Positions 1 through 8,345 of a stretch of 55,463 nt of DNA are shown one piece after another. The stretch spans positions 1-55,463 of the forward strand of contig CACHDI010000010.1 in the NCBI GenBank assembly GCA_902578545.1. The letters are read 5' to 3'. Made by a program: the position numbers and the translations under genes. This DNA comes from an uncultured Alphaproteobacteria bacterium (GTDB taxonomy: Bacteria > Pseudomonadota > Alphaproteobacteria > Rhodobacterales > Rhodobacteraceae). The notes below the pieces were generated by a model, which searched no databases, had not been told where the DNA came from, and saw nothing but the letters and a program-made list of their open reading frames with translations. How positions within the stretch are numbered: the first letter of the stretch is position 1; every line of letters starts with the position of its first letter.

Positions 1-35
1 TTATCATTGCAGGTATCACAAAACCTTGAAAGTCA
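1..35 (+). repeat. Inverted copy of an integrase segment at the window edge
   Basis: These 35 bases are identical to the reverse complement of 3006-3040, which lies inside the N-terminal part of the integrase pseudogene. On the plus strand they would encode the same residues, LSLQVSQNLES, as the minus-strand integrase. Identity stops abruptly at base 35, and the cyclase stop codon lies 9 bases further on. The repeat probably extends to the left, outside the window, so a second integrase copy or fragment in opposite orientation is likely there. Confidence 0.85.
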
Positions 36-43
36 TATGTGGA

Positions 44-1930
44 TTACTGCATGCCATATATTTTTAAGACATTTTGAAAATCATCAAAGAACTCTTTAGA
101 TCGGGCAGCAGCAAGATCCATCTGCATGTAACCCAATGAGAGTGGATTTTGCATTGCCAAGTAGTCATCATAATAATTTTGAGCACCCTTTAAATCTTTT
201 TTCTTATGAGCAATGTAAACGAGGCACAACTGAAGGATTTCATTAGTTCCCCAATAGGAATACCTTAACTTATTATTTTCTAATGCAAATTGTTCGGCTT
301 CTTCTAATTTATTCGATGCAAGAAGGGTATAAACATAATAGTATCTTACCCATGCGGGAAAATGAGGGTTTCTTTCAAAAACATTTTCGTACAACAGGGC
401 GGCTTTCTCATACTGTTCACAATTTTGATTTATCCACGCAGTCATCGCTATATCACCAGAATTAGAATTTTTCTCTTCCAAAAGTTTGTTCATTCTGGGA
501 AGTCTAGCACAAGCTTCAGAGTATCTTCCGAGAAGACCCTCGTTACCTGCCGCCAACGCCATAGCATCAATCCAATCTTTATCGTGTGATTTCAAATTAT
601 CTCTTGCAAGCTCAAGACTTTTTTCCAAATCGGCGACACGGTCGTCAGATATTCCTAAGTAAACCTTTTGTTGAATGATCCATGCATAAAATTGCCTAAT
701 TCTATAATTTTGTGGCTCTTCGGCTAGCATTTCTTCCGCCATTTGAATGGCTTTGTAATGACCGTCTTCGGTCCAAGAGGTATAATGACCATGGGCTATA
801 ATATGTTTCTTATAAATTTTAGGATTTTGAGAAATTCTATGGTTGGAGCCAACAGGTGTCCCCAGAATACTCATTTTTTCTAAAGCTAAATCAGCTATTT
901 TGTCCTGATATTGAAAAATATCACCTTCATTAAATTCGTACATTTCAGTTGTAATAACTTCACCAGTTCCTAAATTTGAAATACCAAAGGAAAGCCTAAT
1001 CTTATCTCCAGAAGCTTGAAGTGTAGCATTGACCAAATAGTCGACACCATATTGCGATCTTATCTCTTCGTTAGAAAGGTTATTAGATATTATGTAGTTA
1101 ACTGATGACTCAGGAACAATATTCAGCCTAGGATACTGGGATAATGATGATGATAGAAACGTCGTAAAGGCTGGCCCAACATAATTTAAATCATTGTTTT
1201 GTGACAAAAATACAAATGGCTTAATCATTACACTGCGTAGGTCGGTTTCAACTTTGCCTGAAGCTAATTCTCCTGTGTCCTCATTCTTTTTGGAAAAATT
1301 GTTTAGGTAAACAAAGCCTACAACTAAAATCAATATAAGTGTGGATCCAATCCCAATTAAAGGCATATTAAAGCTTGATTTTGAAGACTTCAGTTTCCTT
1401 CTTTGTGAAGGCTTAAGTAGCACGTCATAAGCATGAAACTCATTTTGTTTTACTTTCTGAATTCCTAAATCGTTAAAGGTCATTTTTGTCTTTGGAACAA
1501 CTAAATCATAAATACTTTTTGAAATACAAACGCCATTTGGTTGTGATAACGCTTCAAGTCGTGCCGCAATATTTACTCCATCGCCTAAAAGATTACCCTC
1601 CCTTGAAACCACATCACCCATATTAATACCAATACGAAATTCTAATTTTGTAGTAGTTTCAGACGATTGATTTCTTTGTTCAATCTTGTTTTGAAAATCT
1701 ACTGCAAATTCAACAGCGTTAACCGCACTCGAGAACTCTATCAGAACTGAGTCACCAGCCGTATTGAAAGTCATGCCCTGCTTTTGTTCAAGAAGAGGTT
1801 TTAGTATCTTTTCACACTCTGAGTAGGCTTTAAGAGTTGAATTCTCGTCTTTCTCCATATGCTTGCTGTATCCAACAACATCAGCAACAACAATGACCGC
1901 AATCTTTCGATTAATATTTTCTTCAGACAT
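44..1930 (-). CDS. Class III adenylate/guanylate cyclase with TM segment and TPR-like C-terminus
   Basis: This is a nucleotide cyclase that probably makes cAMP, anchored in the inner membrane. The N-terminal 170 residues form a class III catalytic domain. The metal-binding aspartates are visible as ADVVGYS (Asp17) and TAGDSVL (Asp60), and the Asn/Arg transition-state motif as VNIAARLE. A single hydrophobic segment follows near residues 190-210, then a TolB/FlgO-like region (residues 230-350), then a helical TPR-like region to the end. I prefer the ATG at 1930 because GAGG lies five bases upstream; an ATG seven codons earlier is also possible. The architecture is common in Alphaproteobacteria, where such proteins act as sensors of unknown signals. 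A related gene without the membrane segment lies at 46821-48563. This copy sits between inverted integrase pieces, so it may have arrived or been moved with the element. Confidence 0.85.
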   Translation of the reverse strand: MSEENINRKIAVIVVADVVGYSKHMEKDENSTLKAYSECEKILKPLLEQKQGMTFNTAGDSVLIEFSSAVNAVEFAVDFQNKIEQRNQSSETTTKLEFRIGINMGDVVSREGNLLGDGVNIAARLEALSQPNGVCISKSIYDLVVPKTKMTFNDLGIQKVKQNEFHAYDVLLKPSQRRKLKSSKSSFNMPLIGIGSTLILILVVGFVYLNNFSKKNEDTGELASGKVETDLRSVMIKPFVFLSQNNDLNYVGPAFTTFLSSSLSQYPRLNIVPESSVNYIISNNLSNEEIRSQYGVDYLVNATLQASGDKIRLSFGISNLGTGEVITTEMYEFNEGDIFQYQDKIADLALEKMSILGTPVGSNHRISQNPKIYKKHIIAHGHYTSWTEDGHYKAIQMAEEMLAEEPQNYRIRQFYAWIIQQKVYLGISDDRVADLEKSLELARDNLKSHDKDWIDAMALAAGNEGLLGRYSEACARLPRMNKLLEEKNSNSGDIAMTAWINQNCEQYEKAALLYENVFERNPHFPAWVRYYYVYTLLASNKLEEAEQFALENNKLRYSYWGTNEILQLCLVYIAHKKKDLKGAQNYYDDYLAMQNPLSLGYMQMDLAAARSKEFFDDFQNVLKIYGMQ

Positions 1931-2033
1931 AAAAACCTCACTAATTTTCATTTCTGACGTATGAATTGCGATCCACGGTACACGAGCAGAAGCACCCTGT
2001 CCAACCGAAATTTTTAGAGAAAAATCTCCGAAC

Positions 2034-3184
2034 TCAAACTATCTTCTTTATCCAATCAACCAAATCCGAAACACTAAAACCTTCTCCATAATTTTGGCCT
2101 ATCGAATTTAGAGACCAACCACCAATCTGGTCAATATTCTCAGCCGGGCACCCCACTGTCCTCAATCTATCTAGCATTGAATGCCTAAAACTATGCATGG
2201 AACAGTTAACAGGTACTCTTGGTCTCAACCACTTGTTTAAAGCTACACTAGCCGAGTTCGAATTACAGACACCATTTTTTATATAGCGAGGAAAAGTAAA
2301 AATAGAACTTGAGTTTTGAAGAGATTGGGCAGCCCATAAAGAAGACTCGACGAGAGGGATTCATCTTTCGCTTCCTTTTGTTTTCAGTCTCCGCCAGGGA
2401 TGATTTTGAACTATTACATGAGGGATTTCTTGGTCTTTTACCCTTAAATCATCATATGCGAGCCCAACAGTCTCCGAGAGCCTCATTCCAGTATCGCTGA
2501 CAAGAGCAACAATCATTCTTAGATCATCCTAACCTTTTTACACTCGCTCTGTATGAGCCTTATATTAGCAATAGGGATGGGCTTTCTAACTGTCACTCCC
2601 CTGCCCCGATCTATATATAAACCTATGAATGGATTGGGTATTTCAATACCCTTTTCAATACAGACAAAATTAAATATAGCCTTTATAGTATTGAATATTC
2701 TTACGACTGAGCTTCCTGCTAAACCTTGTTTAAATAGATTATCTCTTAAAGATGTAGCATCACATCTTTTATAAGATGCAAGCGACTTATCGCTAGACAC
2801 TGCACTGAGATAAGGAGTAGCCCTCTCAGCAGATCTTTTGAATGTTAAAGGCTTGTCATTTCCTTTCAATTTAAGGTAAATTTCAAGAGCGTAAGAGAAG
2901 GTTATATCATCCTTGTTTACATCCTCTGAATCTGGGACTTTACAAAAGCCTTTTAAATATCTGTCAATCCCTAATTGGTTACCTTGCAGCCTCAATGATA
3001 TCCAGTGACTTTCAAGGTTTTGTGATACCTGCAATGATAATCTGTGAGCTTGCTTAAGACACTTTGTCTTTAAAGAAAATGATATACGAGACTTACTATA
3101 AAAAGCCTTCACATCTTTAGAAACACGCCAATTAAAATAACAGATACCCTCTTTGAGGAATTTATGTGGGATGGATTTGTACAA
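2034..3184 (-). pseudogene. Decayed tyrosine recombinase (phage/island integrase)
   Basis: The remnant of a site-specific integrase of about 380 codons, read from 3184 down. The first part (to about 2525) carries the N-terminal arm and SAM-like core-binding domain. A frameshift near 2520-2535 moves the reading into another frame, which carries the first catalytic arginine box, SDTGMRLSETVGL, and the beta-hairpin lysine. An in-frame TGA at 2361-2363 then interrupts it, probably a former CGA. The last part holds the HxxR box (HSFRHSM), the IGGW segment and the nucleophile tyrosine in QNYGEG, and ends at a TGA at 2034. All catalytic motifs survive, so decay looks recent. The gene starts about 70 bases from the 3' end of the tRNA-Leu gene, the classic integrase position in a tRNA-targeted element. 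Confidence 0.85.
3006..3040 (-). repeat. Partner of the inverted repeat at 1-35
   Basis: Exact reverse complement of bases 1-35, internal to the integrase pseudogene. The pair is about 3 kb apart and could recombine to invert the cyclase segment between them. Confidence 0.85.
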
Positions 3185-3252
3185 CGATTTTTACTACGGC
3201 TCACTCTAAGAGTTTAAATTATGTAGTTAAATCAATGATTTGTTTCTTGTTT

Positions 3253-3338
3253 TGGTGCCCGAGGAGAGACTCGAACTCTCACACCCGTAAAGGCGGCGGA
3301 TTTTGAATCCGCTGCGTCTACCATTCCGCCACTCGGGC
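3253..3338 (-). tRNA. tRNA-Leu (anticodon CAA)
   Basis: The minus strand folds into a class II tRNA. The acceptor stem is GCCCGAG paired with CTCGGGC, followed by discriminator A and an encoded CCA at 3253-3255. The anticodon stem is GCGGA/TCCGC with loop TTCAAAA, giving anticodon CAA. A long variable arm and the T-loop motif GTTCGAGTC are present. It would decode UUG leucine codons. The integrase remnant lies immediately downstream of its 3' end, so this tRNA is a likely attachment site; a matching second copy of the tRNA end was not found in the window. Confidence 0.95.
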
Positions 3339-3386
3339 AATTTAATTAAAGTCTATAATAAATATAACAAGACTTATTATTTCATA

Positions 3387-3617
3387 TCAAGTATTTAATC
3401 CAATCTTTGGTTTAGCTAAACATATATATCTGATTTTTATTCCTGGATCTAAACCAATTTCTCGATCTTTGGCAGATCCCGAGTTCATTAATCTAGCAGA
3501 ATTTATACATTCCTTTTTTGAAATAAAATACGTGTCTAAACTAGTTATAGAATGAGATGTTTCAAAACCTATACCATTTAAAACTGAATATATATAAAGT
3601 CCCCATACTATTTTCAT
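3387..3617 (-). CDS. Small putative exported protein
   Basis: A 76-residue reading frame that I do not recognise. The N-terminus (MKIVWGLYIYSV) is mildly hydrophobic and could be a short export or anchor signal. The body has two cysteines, in KKECINSAR and RYICLAKP, a spacing seen in many small periplasmic proteins with one disulfide. It stands alone between the tRNA-Leu gene and the divergent DedA-DsbB pair; a DsbB neighbour would suit an exported disulfide protein, but that is only suggestive. It could be a chance frame. Confidence 0.45.
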   Translation of the reverse strand: MKIVWGLYIYSVLNGIGFETSHSITSLDTYFISKKECINSARLMNSGSAKDREIGLDPGIKIRYICLAKPKIGLNT

Positions 3618-3728
3618 GATATTCCTTTTTTTTTATCTATAACTTGAAATAGAGCAATTAATAAAATAAATACGCTTAAACTAATATTGATTTATATTTA
3701 AAACCAAAATTTGTTAAGATTATAAAAT

Positions 3729-4310
3729 ATGGCCCTAAAAAGTACAAAACTTTTTATTATCAACACATCAAAATCAAATTATTCCATTTACATTTTATAC
3801 TTTATTGCTTTTATAGAGGCTATTTTTTTTCCTATTCCTCCAGATTTTTTATTTATACCTCTAGCTATAATACATTATAGGAAAGTTTTTTTTCTTGCTT
3901 TTTTAACTACATTTTTTTCTGTATTAGGAGGTATTTTTGGTTATTTTATTGGCCTAATGTTTTTTGAACAAGTAGGTCTACCAATATTAAGTTTTTTGGA
4001 TTTAAAAAATCATTATGCAGATTTTTCAGTTAGTTACAATGAAAATGGAATTCTTGCTGTTCTTTTAGGTGGGTTTTCACCCATACCTTACAAGTTAATT
4101 GCTATAATTTCAGGAACAACTAATATGCCTATTTTTGATTTTCTTTGGGCTTCAACTTTATCTAGAGGTCTAAGGTTTTTTCTATTAGCTTTTTTAATAT
4201 ATTTTTTTAAAGATTCAGCTATAAATATTATAAAAAATTATTTTTCTAAAACTGTAATCAGTATTACTATAATTTTCGTATTTATTATAATGGGCTTTAA
4301 GCTTTTATGA
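3729..4310 (+). CDS. DedA/YqaA family membrane protein
   Basis: A 193-residue polytopic inner-membrane protein of the DedA/SNARE-associated (VTT) superfamily, closest in size and layout to the YqaA branch. Visible family features are the N-terminal segment FIEAIFFPIPPDFLFIPLA, a glycine-rich GGIFGYFIG membrane segment and the GGFSPIPYKLIAIISG stretch, which corresponds to the conserved GRFxPxxR-like region. Family members take part in lipid transport and membrane homeostasis. Its stop overlaps the start of the DsbB-like gene by four bases (ATGA), so the two are translationally coupled. Confidence 0.8.
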   Translation: MALKSTKLFIINTSKSNYSIYILYFIAFIEAIFFPIPPDFLFIPLAIIHYRKVFFLAFLTTFFSVLGGIFGYFIGLMFFEQVGLPILSFLDLKNHYADFSVSYNENGILAVLLGGFSPIPYKLIAIISGTTNMPIFDFLWASTLSRGLRFFLLAFLIYFFKDSAINIIKNYFSKTVISITIIFVFIIMGFKLL

Positions 4311-4807
4311 AATCGTTTTTTTTTATAAATACAGTATTGTTTCTTTCTATATTTTCATTACTGTTTGTTTTTATTTTACAATATGAATATGGAATTCTTC
4401 CTTGCAAAATCTGTATTTGGCAAAGGTGGCCACATATTTTTAATATTTTTATAGCCCTAATTATTATTTCATCGTCTTCAATACCAAACTATATAATGGT
4501 ATTAGGTTTAATAAATATGTTTTTAGCATTTATTTTAGCTTTGTATCATTATGGGTTAGAACAAAACCTATGGGATAATGTCTTCTCGTGTAGTGGTGAA
4601 ATTAAATTTAATGATTTAAGTACTGAAGAAATTTTAAAAAATTTGAATAATACTCCAATCAAGACTTGTGAAATAGAGGCCTGGAATTTTCTAAACTTAT
4701 CATTGACTGGTTGGAATATGATATTAACAATATTTATCTCCTTGATATGGTTATTATTAATTTATTATCAAAAAAGAAGTCATGAAAGTAATTCGGCATC
4801 CCAATAA
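4307..4807 (+). CDS. dsbB: Disulfide bond formation protein DsbB
   Basis: A 166-residue four-helix inner-membrane protein that would re-oxidise a periplasmic DsbA-type thiol oxidase and pass electrons to quinone. The first periplasmic loop carries the redox pair Cys33-Lys-Ile-Cys36 followed by IWQRWPH, as in DsbB. The second loop carries Cys95 and Cys121. Four hydrophobic segments are visible. It is coupled to the upstream DedA gene. Its 3' end overlaps the convergent HNH nuclease gene by 28 bases. No DsbA partner is in the window. Confidence 0.88.
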   Translation: MKSFFFINTVLFLSIFSLLFVFILQYEYGILPCKICIWQRWPHIFNIFIALIIISSSSIPNYIMVLGLINMFLAFILALYHYGLEQNLWDNVFSCSGEIKFNDLSTEEILKNLNNTPIKTCEIEAWNFLNLSLTGWNMILTIFISLIWLLLIYYQKRSHESNSASQ

Positions 4808-5355
4808 AGGAAATCTGTCCAACTATCATGCAAATAGTTAGGTGGAAATTTTCTTCCCTTATTTAATAATTCCTCAGTTGAAGGTCTTACTGGTTTTTTT
4901 AAAAGTTTTAATCTAGATTTTTTTATAGATTTTGATCCTTTTTTTAAATTACAATTACTGCAAGCAGCTACAACATTTTCCCATGTTGTCTTTCCACCCT
5001 GAGCACGTGGAAGCACGTGATCAAATGTAAGATCATCTTTTGATCCACAATATTGACACCGAAATTCATCTCTCAAAAATAGATTAAATCTTGTGAAGGC
5101 GTTAGACCTGACAGGTTTGATATATTCTTTTAAAACTACTACAGAAGGTATTTTTATTTTCATTGATGGAGAATTAACATACTTATCATATTCAGCAACA
5201 ACATTTATTCTATCCATGAAAACACCTTTTATTGTGTCTTTCCAAGACCATATCGACAAGGGTAAATATGATAATGGACGATAATCGGCATTCAATACTA
5301 GAGAAGGATTTTTTCCTGCTGATTTAAAATAATAGCTGTGTGTACCCGTAGACAT
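4780..5355 (-). CDS. HNH endonuclease family protein
   Basis: A 191-residue protein of a family widespread in Alphaproteobacteria. The N-terminus NPSLVLNADYRPLSYLPLSI is typical of this group. The HNH core lies at about residues 98-145: zinc-binding cysteines CQYCG and CSNC flank the catalytic DHVLPRAQGG segment and the asparagine in TTWENVVAA. The physiological role of the group is not known; it is usually a core chromosomal gene rather than a mobile nuclease. It converges on dsbB with a 28-base overlap. Confidence 0.88.
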   Translation of the reverse strand: MSTGTHSYYFKSAGKNPSLVLNADYRPLSYLPLSIWSWKDTIKGVFMDRINVVAEYDKYVNSPSMKIKIPSVVVLKEYIKPVRSNAFTRFNLFLRDEFRCQYCGSKDDLTFDHVLPRAQGGKTTWENVVAACSNCNLKKGSKSIKKSRLKLLKKPVRPSTEELLNKGRKFPPNYLHDSWTDFLYWDAELLS

Positions 5356-5431
5356 ATTATAAGAATATTTTTTTTTATAGGTAATTTAAAGTAAAAATTT
5401 AAACATAAAAATATTCTGCAAAAATCTGAAC

Positions 5432-6094
5432 TTATATATTTAATTTTTTTAAAAATTTTGTAGACTCTGCAAGTCCATCTAATGAAATGCCATGACCAAG
5501 TCCTTTTGAAAAATATGTATTAACAAAATACCCTAAAATATTTAAGTTTTTCTTTGCCATCTTTGTCATTTCCATTGGAACCACATTATCTTCATCTCCA
5601 TGAACAAGTAAAATTGGAGTATCCAAATTTATTTTGGAAACTTTATTTTTTACATTTAAAAAACCTCCTGAAAAACCAACAACTGCACTAATTTTTTTTT
5701 CTCTTGATAATAATGTTTCCAATACCATCATTGTTCCCTGTGAAAACCCTACCAAAATGAAGTTTTTTGAACTAATACCAGTTTCTGTTTCAATTTCATC
5801 AATATAACTGTTAATTAGCTTTACAGAATTGAGTATTTCATTTTCAGCATTTAAATCTAAGCTACCATCATTTTTTTGTTTAATGGGAAACCATTGATAA
5901 CCTAAACCTCCCATTTCACATTTTTGTGGAGCATTTGGAGAATAAAAAACTGCGTTGGGCAATATTTTTGAAAAAGCATCAGATAATGAAATTAAGTCAC
6001 TTCCATCCGCCCCATAACCGTGAAAAAAAATAACGATTTCATTATTTATACCTGAAATAGATTTTTTTACAGGGCCTTTTAAAATATCAGTCAT
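5432..6094 (-). CDS. Carboxylesterase/phospholipase-like alpha/beta hydrolase
   Basis: A 220-residue cytosolic serine hydrolase of the YpfH/carboxylesterase type. The oxyanion region is FFHGYGADG, the nucleophile elbow is GFSQGTMM, the acid lies in HGDEDNVVP and the catalytic histidine in GLGHGIS. It probably cleaves small carboxylic or thio-esters; the natural substrate is unknown. Its start overlaps the stop of the upstream glycosylase gene by four bases, placing it at the end of the cysS-cimA-glycosylase-esterase operon. Confidence 0.85.
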   Translation of the reverse strand: MTDILKGPVKKSISGINNEIVIFFHGYGADGSDLISLSDAFSKILPNAVFYSPNAPQKCEMGGLGYQWFPIKQKNDGSLDLNAENEILNSVKLINSYIDEIETETGISSKNFILVGFSQGTMMVLETLLSREKKISAVVGFSGGFLNVKNKVSKINLDTPILLVHGDEDNVVPMEMTKMAKKNLNILGYFVNTYFSKGLGHGISLDGLAESTKFLKKLNI

Positions 6095-6717
6095 TTCGAT
6101 CCTTTTTTTTTTATTTTTCTATAATGATCCCAAAGTAAATGTGCGGCTAAAGATTTCCATGGATTCCAGTTTTCAGATATTTTAACTACTTCTTTTTCTG
6201 AAGGTCTAACCTGAAAATTAAAAAGTACCTTTATTGATTCTTGCAAAGCTAAGTCACCTGAAGGAAATACATTAGCATGTCCCAATGAAAACAAACAATA
6301 AATTTCAGCAGTCCACTTCCCTATTCCTTTTATTTTGGTAAGTCTATTAATAACTTCTTCAGAGGAACTTAAATTTAAATCCCTATAATTAATATTGTGT
6401 TTAGCCAGCTCTTTAACATATATGCATTTTTGTCTTGATAACCCAAGAGATAATAATAATTGATGATCTGCTTTTAAAATATTAAGACTAGAAGTCAGAT
6501 TATTTTTAGTAATTCTTGTCCAGATACTGTTTGCAGCTGAAGTAGAAAGCTGCTGGCTAATGATAGTTTTCAACAATGCTTTAAAACCCGTACATTTTTT
6601 TGATAAGGAAAAATTAGGATTTGAAATAATCAGTTTTGCTAATTTTTCATCTTTTTTAGATAGAAAAGTAAATCCTTCTTGAATATTATGTTTTGAGTAT
6701 AGAGATATTTCTATCAT
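6091..6717 (-). CDS. DNA-3-methyladenine glycosylase II (HhH-GPD)
   Basis: A base-excision repair glycosylase that removes alkylated purines. The helix-hairpin-helix is visible as LTKIKGIGKWTAEIYCLF and is followed by the GPD-type catalytic aspartate in PSGDLALQ. The upstream FKALLKTIISQQLSTSAA segment is typical of the AlkA/MAG subgroup. I chose the ATG at 6717 rather than 6762 because the longer frame would overlap cimA by 40 bases and adds nothing conserved. It begins six bases after the cimA stop and overlaps the esterase start by four bases. Confidence 0.85.
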   Translation of the reverse strand: MIEISLYSKHNIQEGFTFLSKKDEKLAKLIISNPNFSLSKKCTGFKALLKTIISQQLSTSAANSIWTRITKNNLTSSLNILKADHQLLLSLGLSRQKCIYVKELAKHNINYRDLNLSSSEEVINRLTKIKGIGKWTAEIYCLFSLGHANVFPSGDLALQESIKVLFNFQVRPSEKEVVKISENWNPWKSLAAHLLWDHYRKIKKKGSK

Positions 6718-6722
6718 ATAAA

Positions 6723-8345
6723 CTATTGAACAGGAGTTGCATTTTCTCTTAAGAGCTTCCAATTAATGGAGTCTAATATTGCATCGTAACTTGCATCAAT
6801 TATATTAGCTGAAACACCAATAGTCGACCACCTCAAGCCATTTCTATCTTCACTGTCAATCAAAACCCTAGTAATGGCCTCAGTACCTCCATTCATGATA
6901 CGTACTTTAAAATCAACAAGTTTTATATCTTCAATAAAAGATTGATAAGGTCCAAGATCTTTTTTTAGTGCTGCAGATAATGCATGAACTGGTCCTTGAT
7001 CTTCACCATTATGATCTAAACTTTCTGAAATAGAAACTTGTTCTTGATTACCTAAATTTATAGAAACAACAGCCTCCGATATGATTGAATATTGATTTCC
7101 AATTTTTTGCCGTTTCTCCATTGTTACTTTATATCTATTAACAGAAAAATAGTGTGGCATAAGTCCTAATTGTTTTCTTGCAAAAATCTCAAAAGATGCA
7201 CTTGCTACATCAAATGTATATCCTTTATCCTCTTTTTCCTTTATTTCTTGTAGAATTCTAAAAATACGATCATCACTCTTTTCAATTTCTACACCTGACT
7301 CATTCAATATTTTTATAAGGTTTGATTTACCTGCTTGATTTGATGCAGGTATAACTCTTACATTTCCAACTTCACTGGGATTAATATGCTCATAAGTTTT
7401 TGGATCTTTCAAAATAGCACTTGCATGCAATCCTGCCTTATGAGTAAAAGCTGCTGCACCAACATAAGGAGAAGCTTTATTGGGTACTCTATTCAAAATT
7501 TCATCTAATATTCTCGATAACTTAGTAATTTCTTTTAATTTTGTTATATCAATATTAATTTTAAACCTATTATTAAAATGTTTTTTTAAAATTAGGCTGG
7601 GTATAATAGATATTAGGTTTGCGTTACCACATCTTTCTCCCAAACCATTTATTGTTCCTTGTATTTGTCTTACCCCTGCATCTATTGCAGCAAAAGAATT
7701 GGCAACAGCATTTTCAGTATCATTATGAGAATGAATACCTAATTTGTTACCAGGTATCCCCATTTTTATAACACTTTTTACAATCTCATAAATTTCATTA
7801 GGAAGAGTGCCTCCATTTGTGTCACATAGTATAATCCAATCTGCATCAGATTGATATGCTGATAATAGACACTCAAACGCATATTTTGGATCAGATTTGA
7901 AGCCATCAAAAAAATGTTCTGCATCAAAAATGGCTTCCTTTCCTGATTTTACAAGATGTCTTATTGATTCTTCAATATTGATAAGGTTCTCTTGATTAGA
8001 AATACCTAAAACCTTCTTTACATGGTAATCATAGGATTTACCTACTAGGCATACTGCATTTGTTCCAGAATTTACTACTGATGCTAAAATAGTATCATTA
8101 TTTGCGGATATCCCTACTCTTTTCGTCATGCCAAAAGCTGTAAGAATTGAGTTTTTGATTTTTGGTGGATTTTGGAAAAAATCTGTGTCCGTTGGGTTAG
8201 CACCTGGCCATCCCCCTTCTATATAGTCCAATCCAAGGTTATCTAAAGCGTTTACAATACGAAACTTATCTTCATAAGTAAACTGAACTCCTTGCGTTTG
8301 TTGACCATCTCTAAGGGTGGTATCATATAAAAAAATTTGATCCAT
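6723..8345 (-). CDS. cimA: (R)-citramalate synthase
   Basis: Condenses acetyl-CoA with pyruvate to (R)-citramalate, feeding 2-oxobutanoate and isoleucine synthesis without threonine deaminase. The HMGL-like TIM barrel opens with YDTTLRDGQQTQGVQFT and has GIHSHNDTENAVANS and the GLGERCGNANL motif. The C-terminal third is the LeuA allosteric dimer domain. Its length (540 residues) fits CimA rather than bacterial LeuA, as does the GGWPGANPTD motif. The ATG overlaps the cysS stop by one base (TGATG); a TTG one codon upstream is also in frame. Confidence 0.92.
   Translation of the reverse strand: MDQIFLYDTTLRDGQQTQGVQFTYEDKFRIVNALDNLGLDYIEGGWPGANPTDTDFFQNPPKIKNSILTAFGMTKRVGISANNDTILASVVNSGTNAVCLVGKSYDYHVKKVLGISNQENLINIEESIRHLVKSGKEAIFDAEHFFDGFKSDPKYAFECLLSAYQSDADWIILCDTNGGTLPNEIYEIVKSVIKMGIPGNKLGIHSHNDTENAVANSFAAIDAGVRQIQGTINGLGERCGNANLISIIPSLILKKHFNNRFKINIDITKLKEITKLSRILDEILNRVPNKASPYVGAAAFTHKAGLHASAILKDPKTYEHINPSEVGNVRVIPASNQAGKSNLIKILNESGVEIEKSDDRIFRILQEIKEKEDKGYTFDVASASFEIFARKQLGLMPHYFSVNRYKVTMEKRQKIGNQYSIISEAVVSINLGNQEQVSISESLDHNGEDQGPVHALSAALKKDLGPYQSFIEDIKLVDFKVRIMNGGTEAITRVLIDSEDRNGLRWSTIGVSANIIDASYDAILDSINWKLLRENATPVQ

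Noticed and set aside
2034-3184. TGA recoded as an amino acid (integrase reads through TGA)
   Set aside because: Several genes in the window end at TGA (for example the PEBP gene), and the integrase also has a separate frameshift, so decay explains it better.
1-3338. A complete prophage or insertion sequence at the left end
   Set aside because: Only integrase sequence is present; no capsid, terminase, transposase or terminal repeats are visible.
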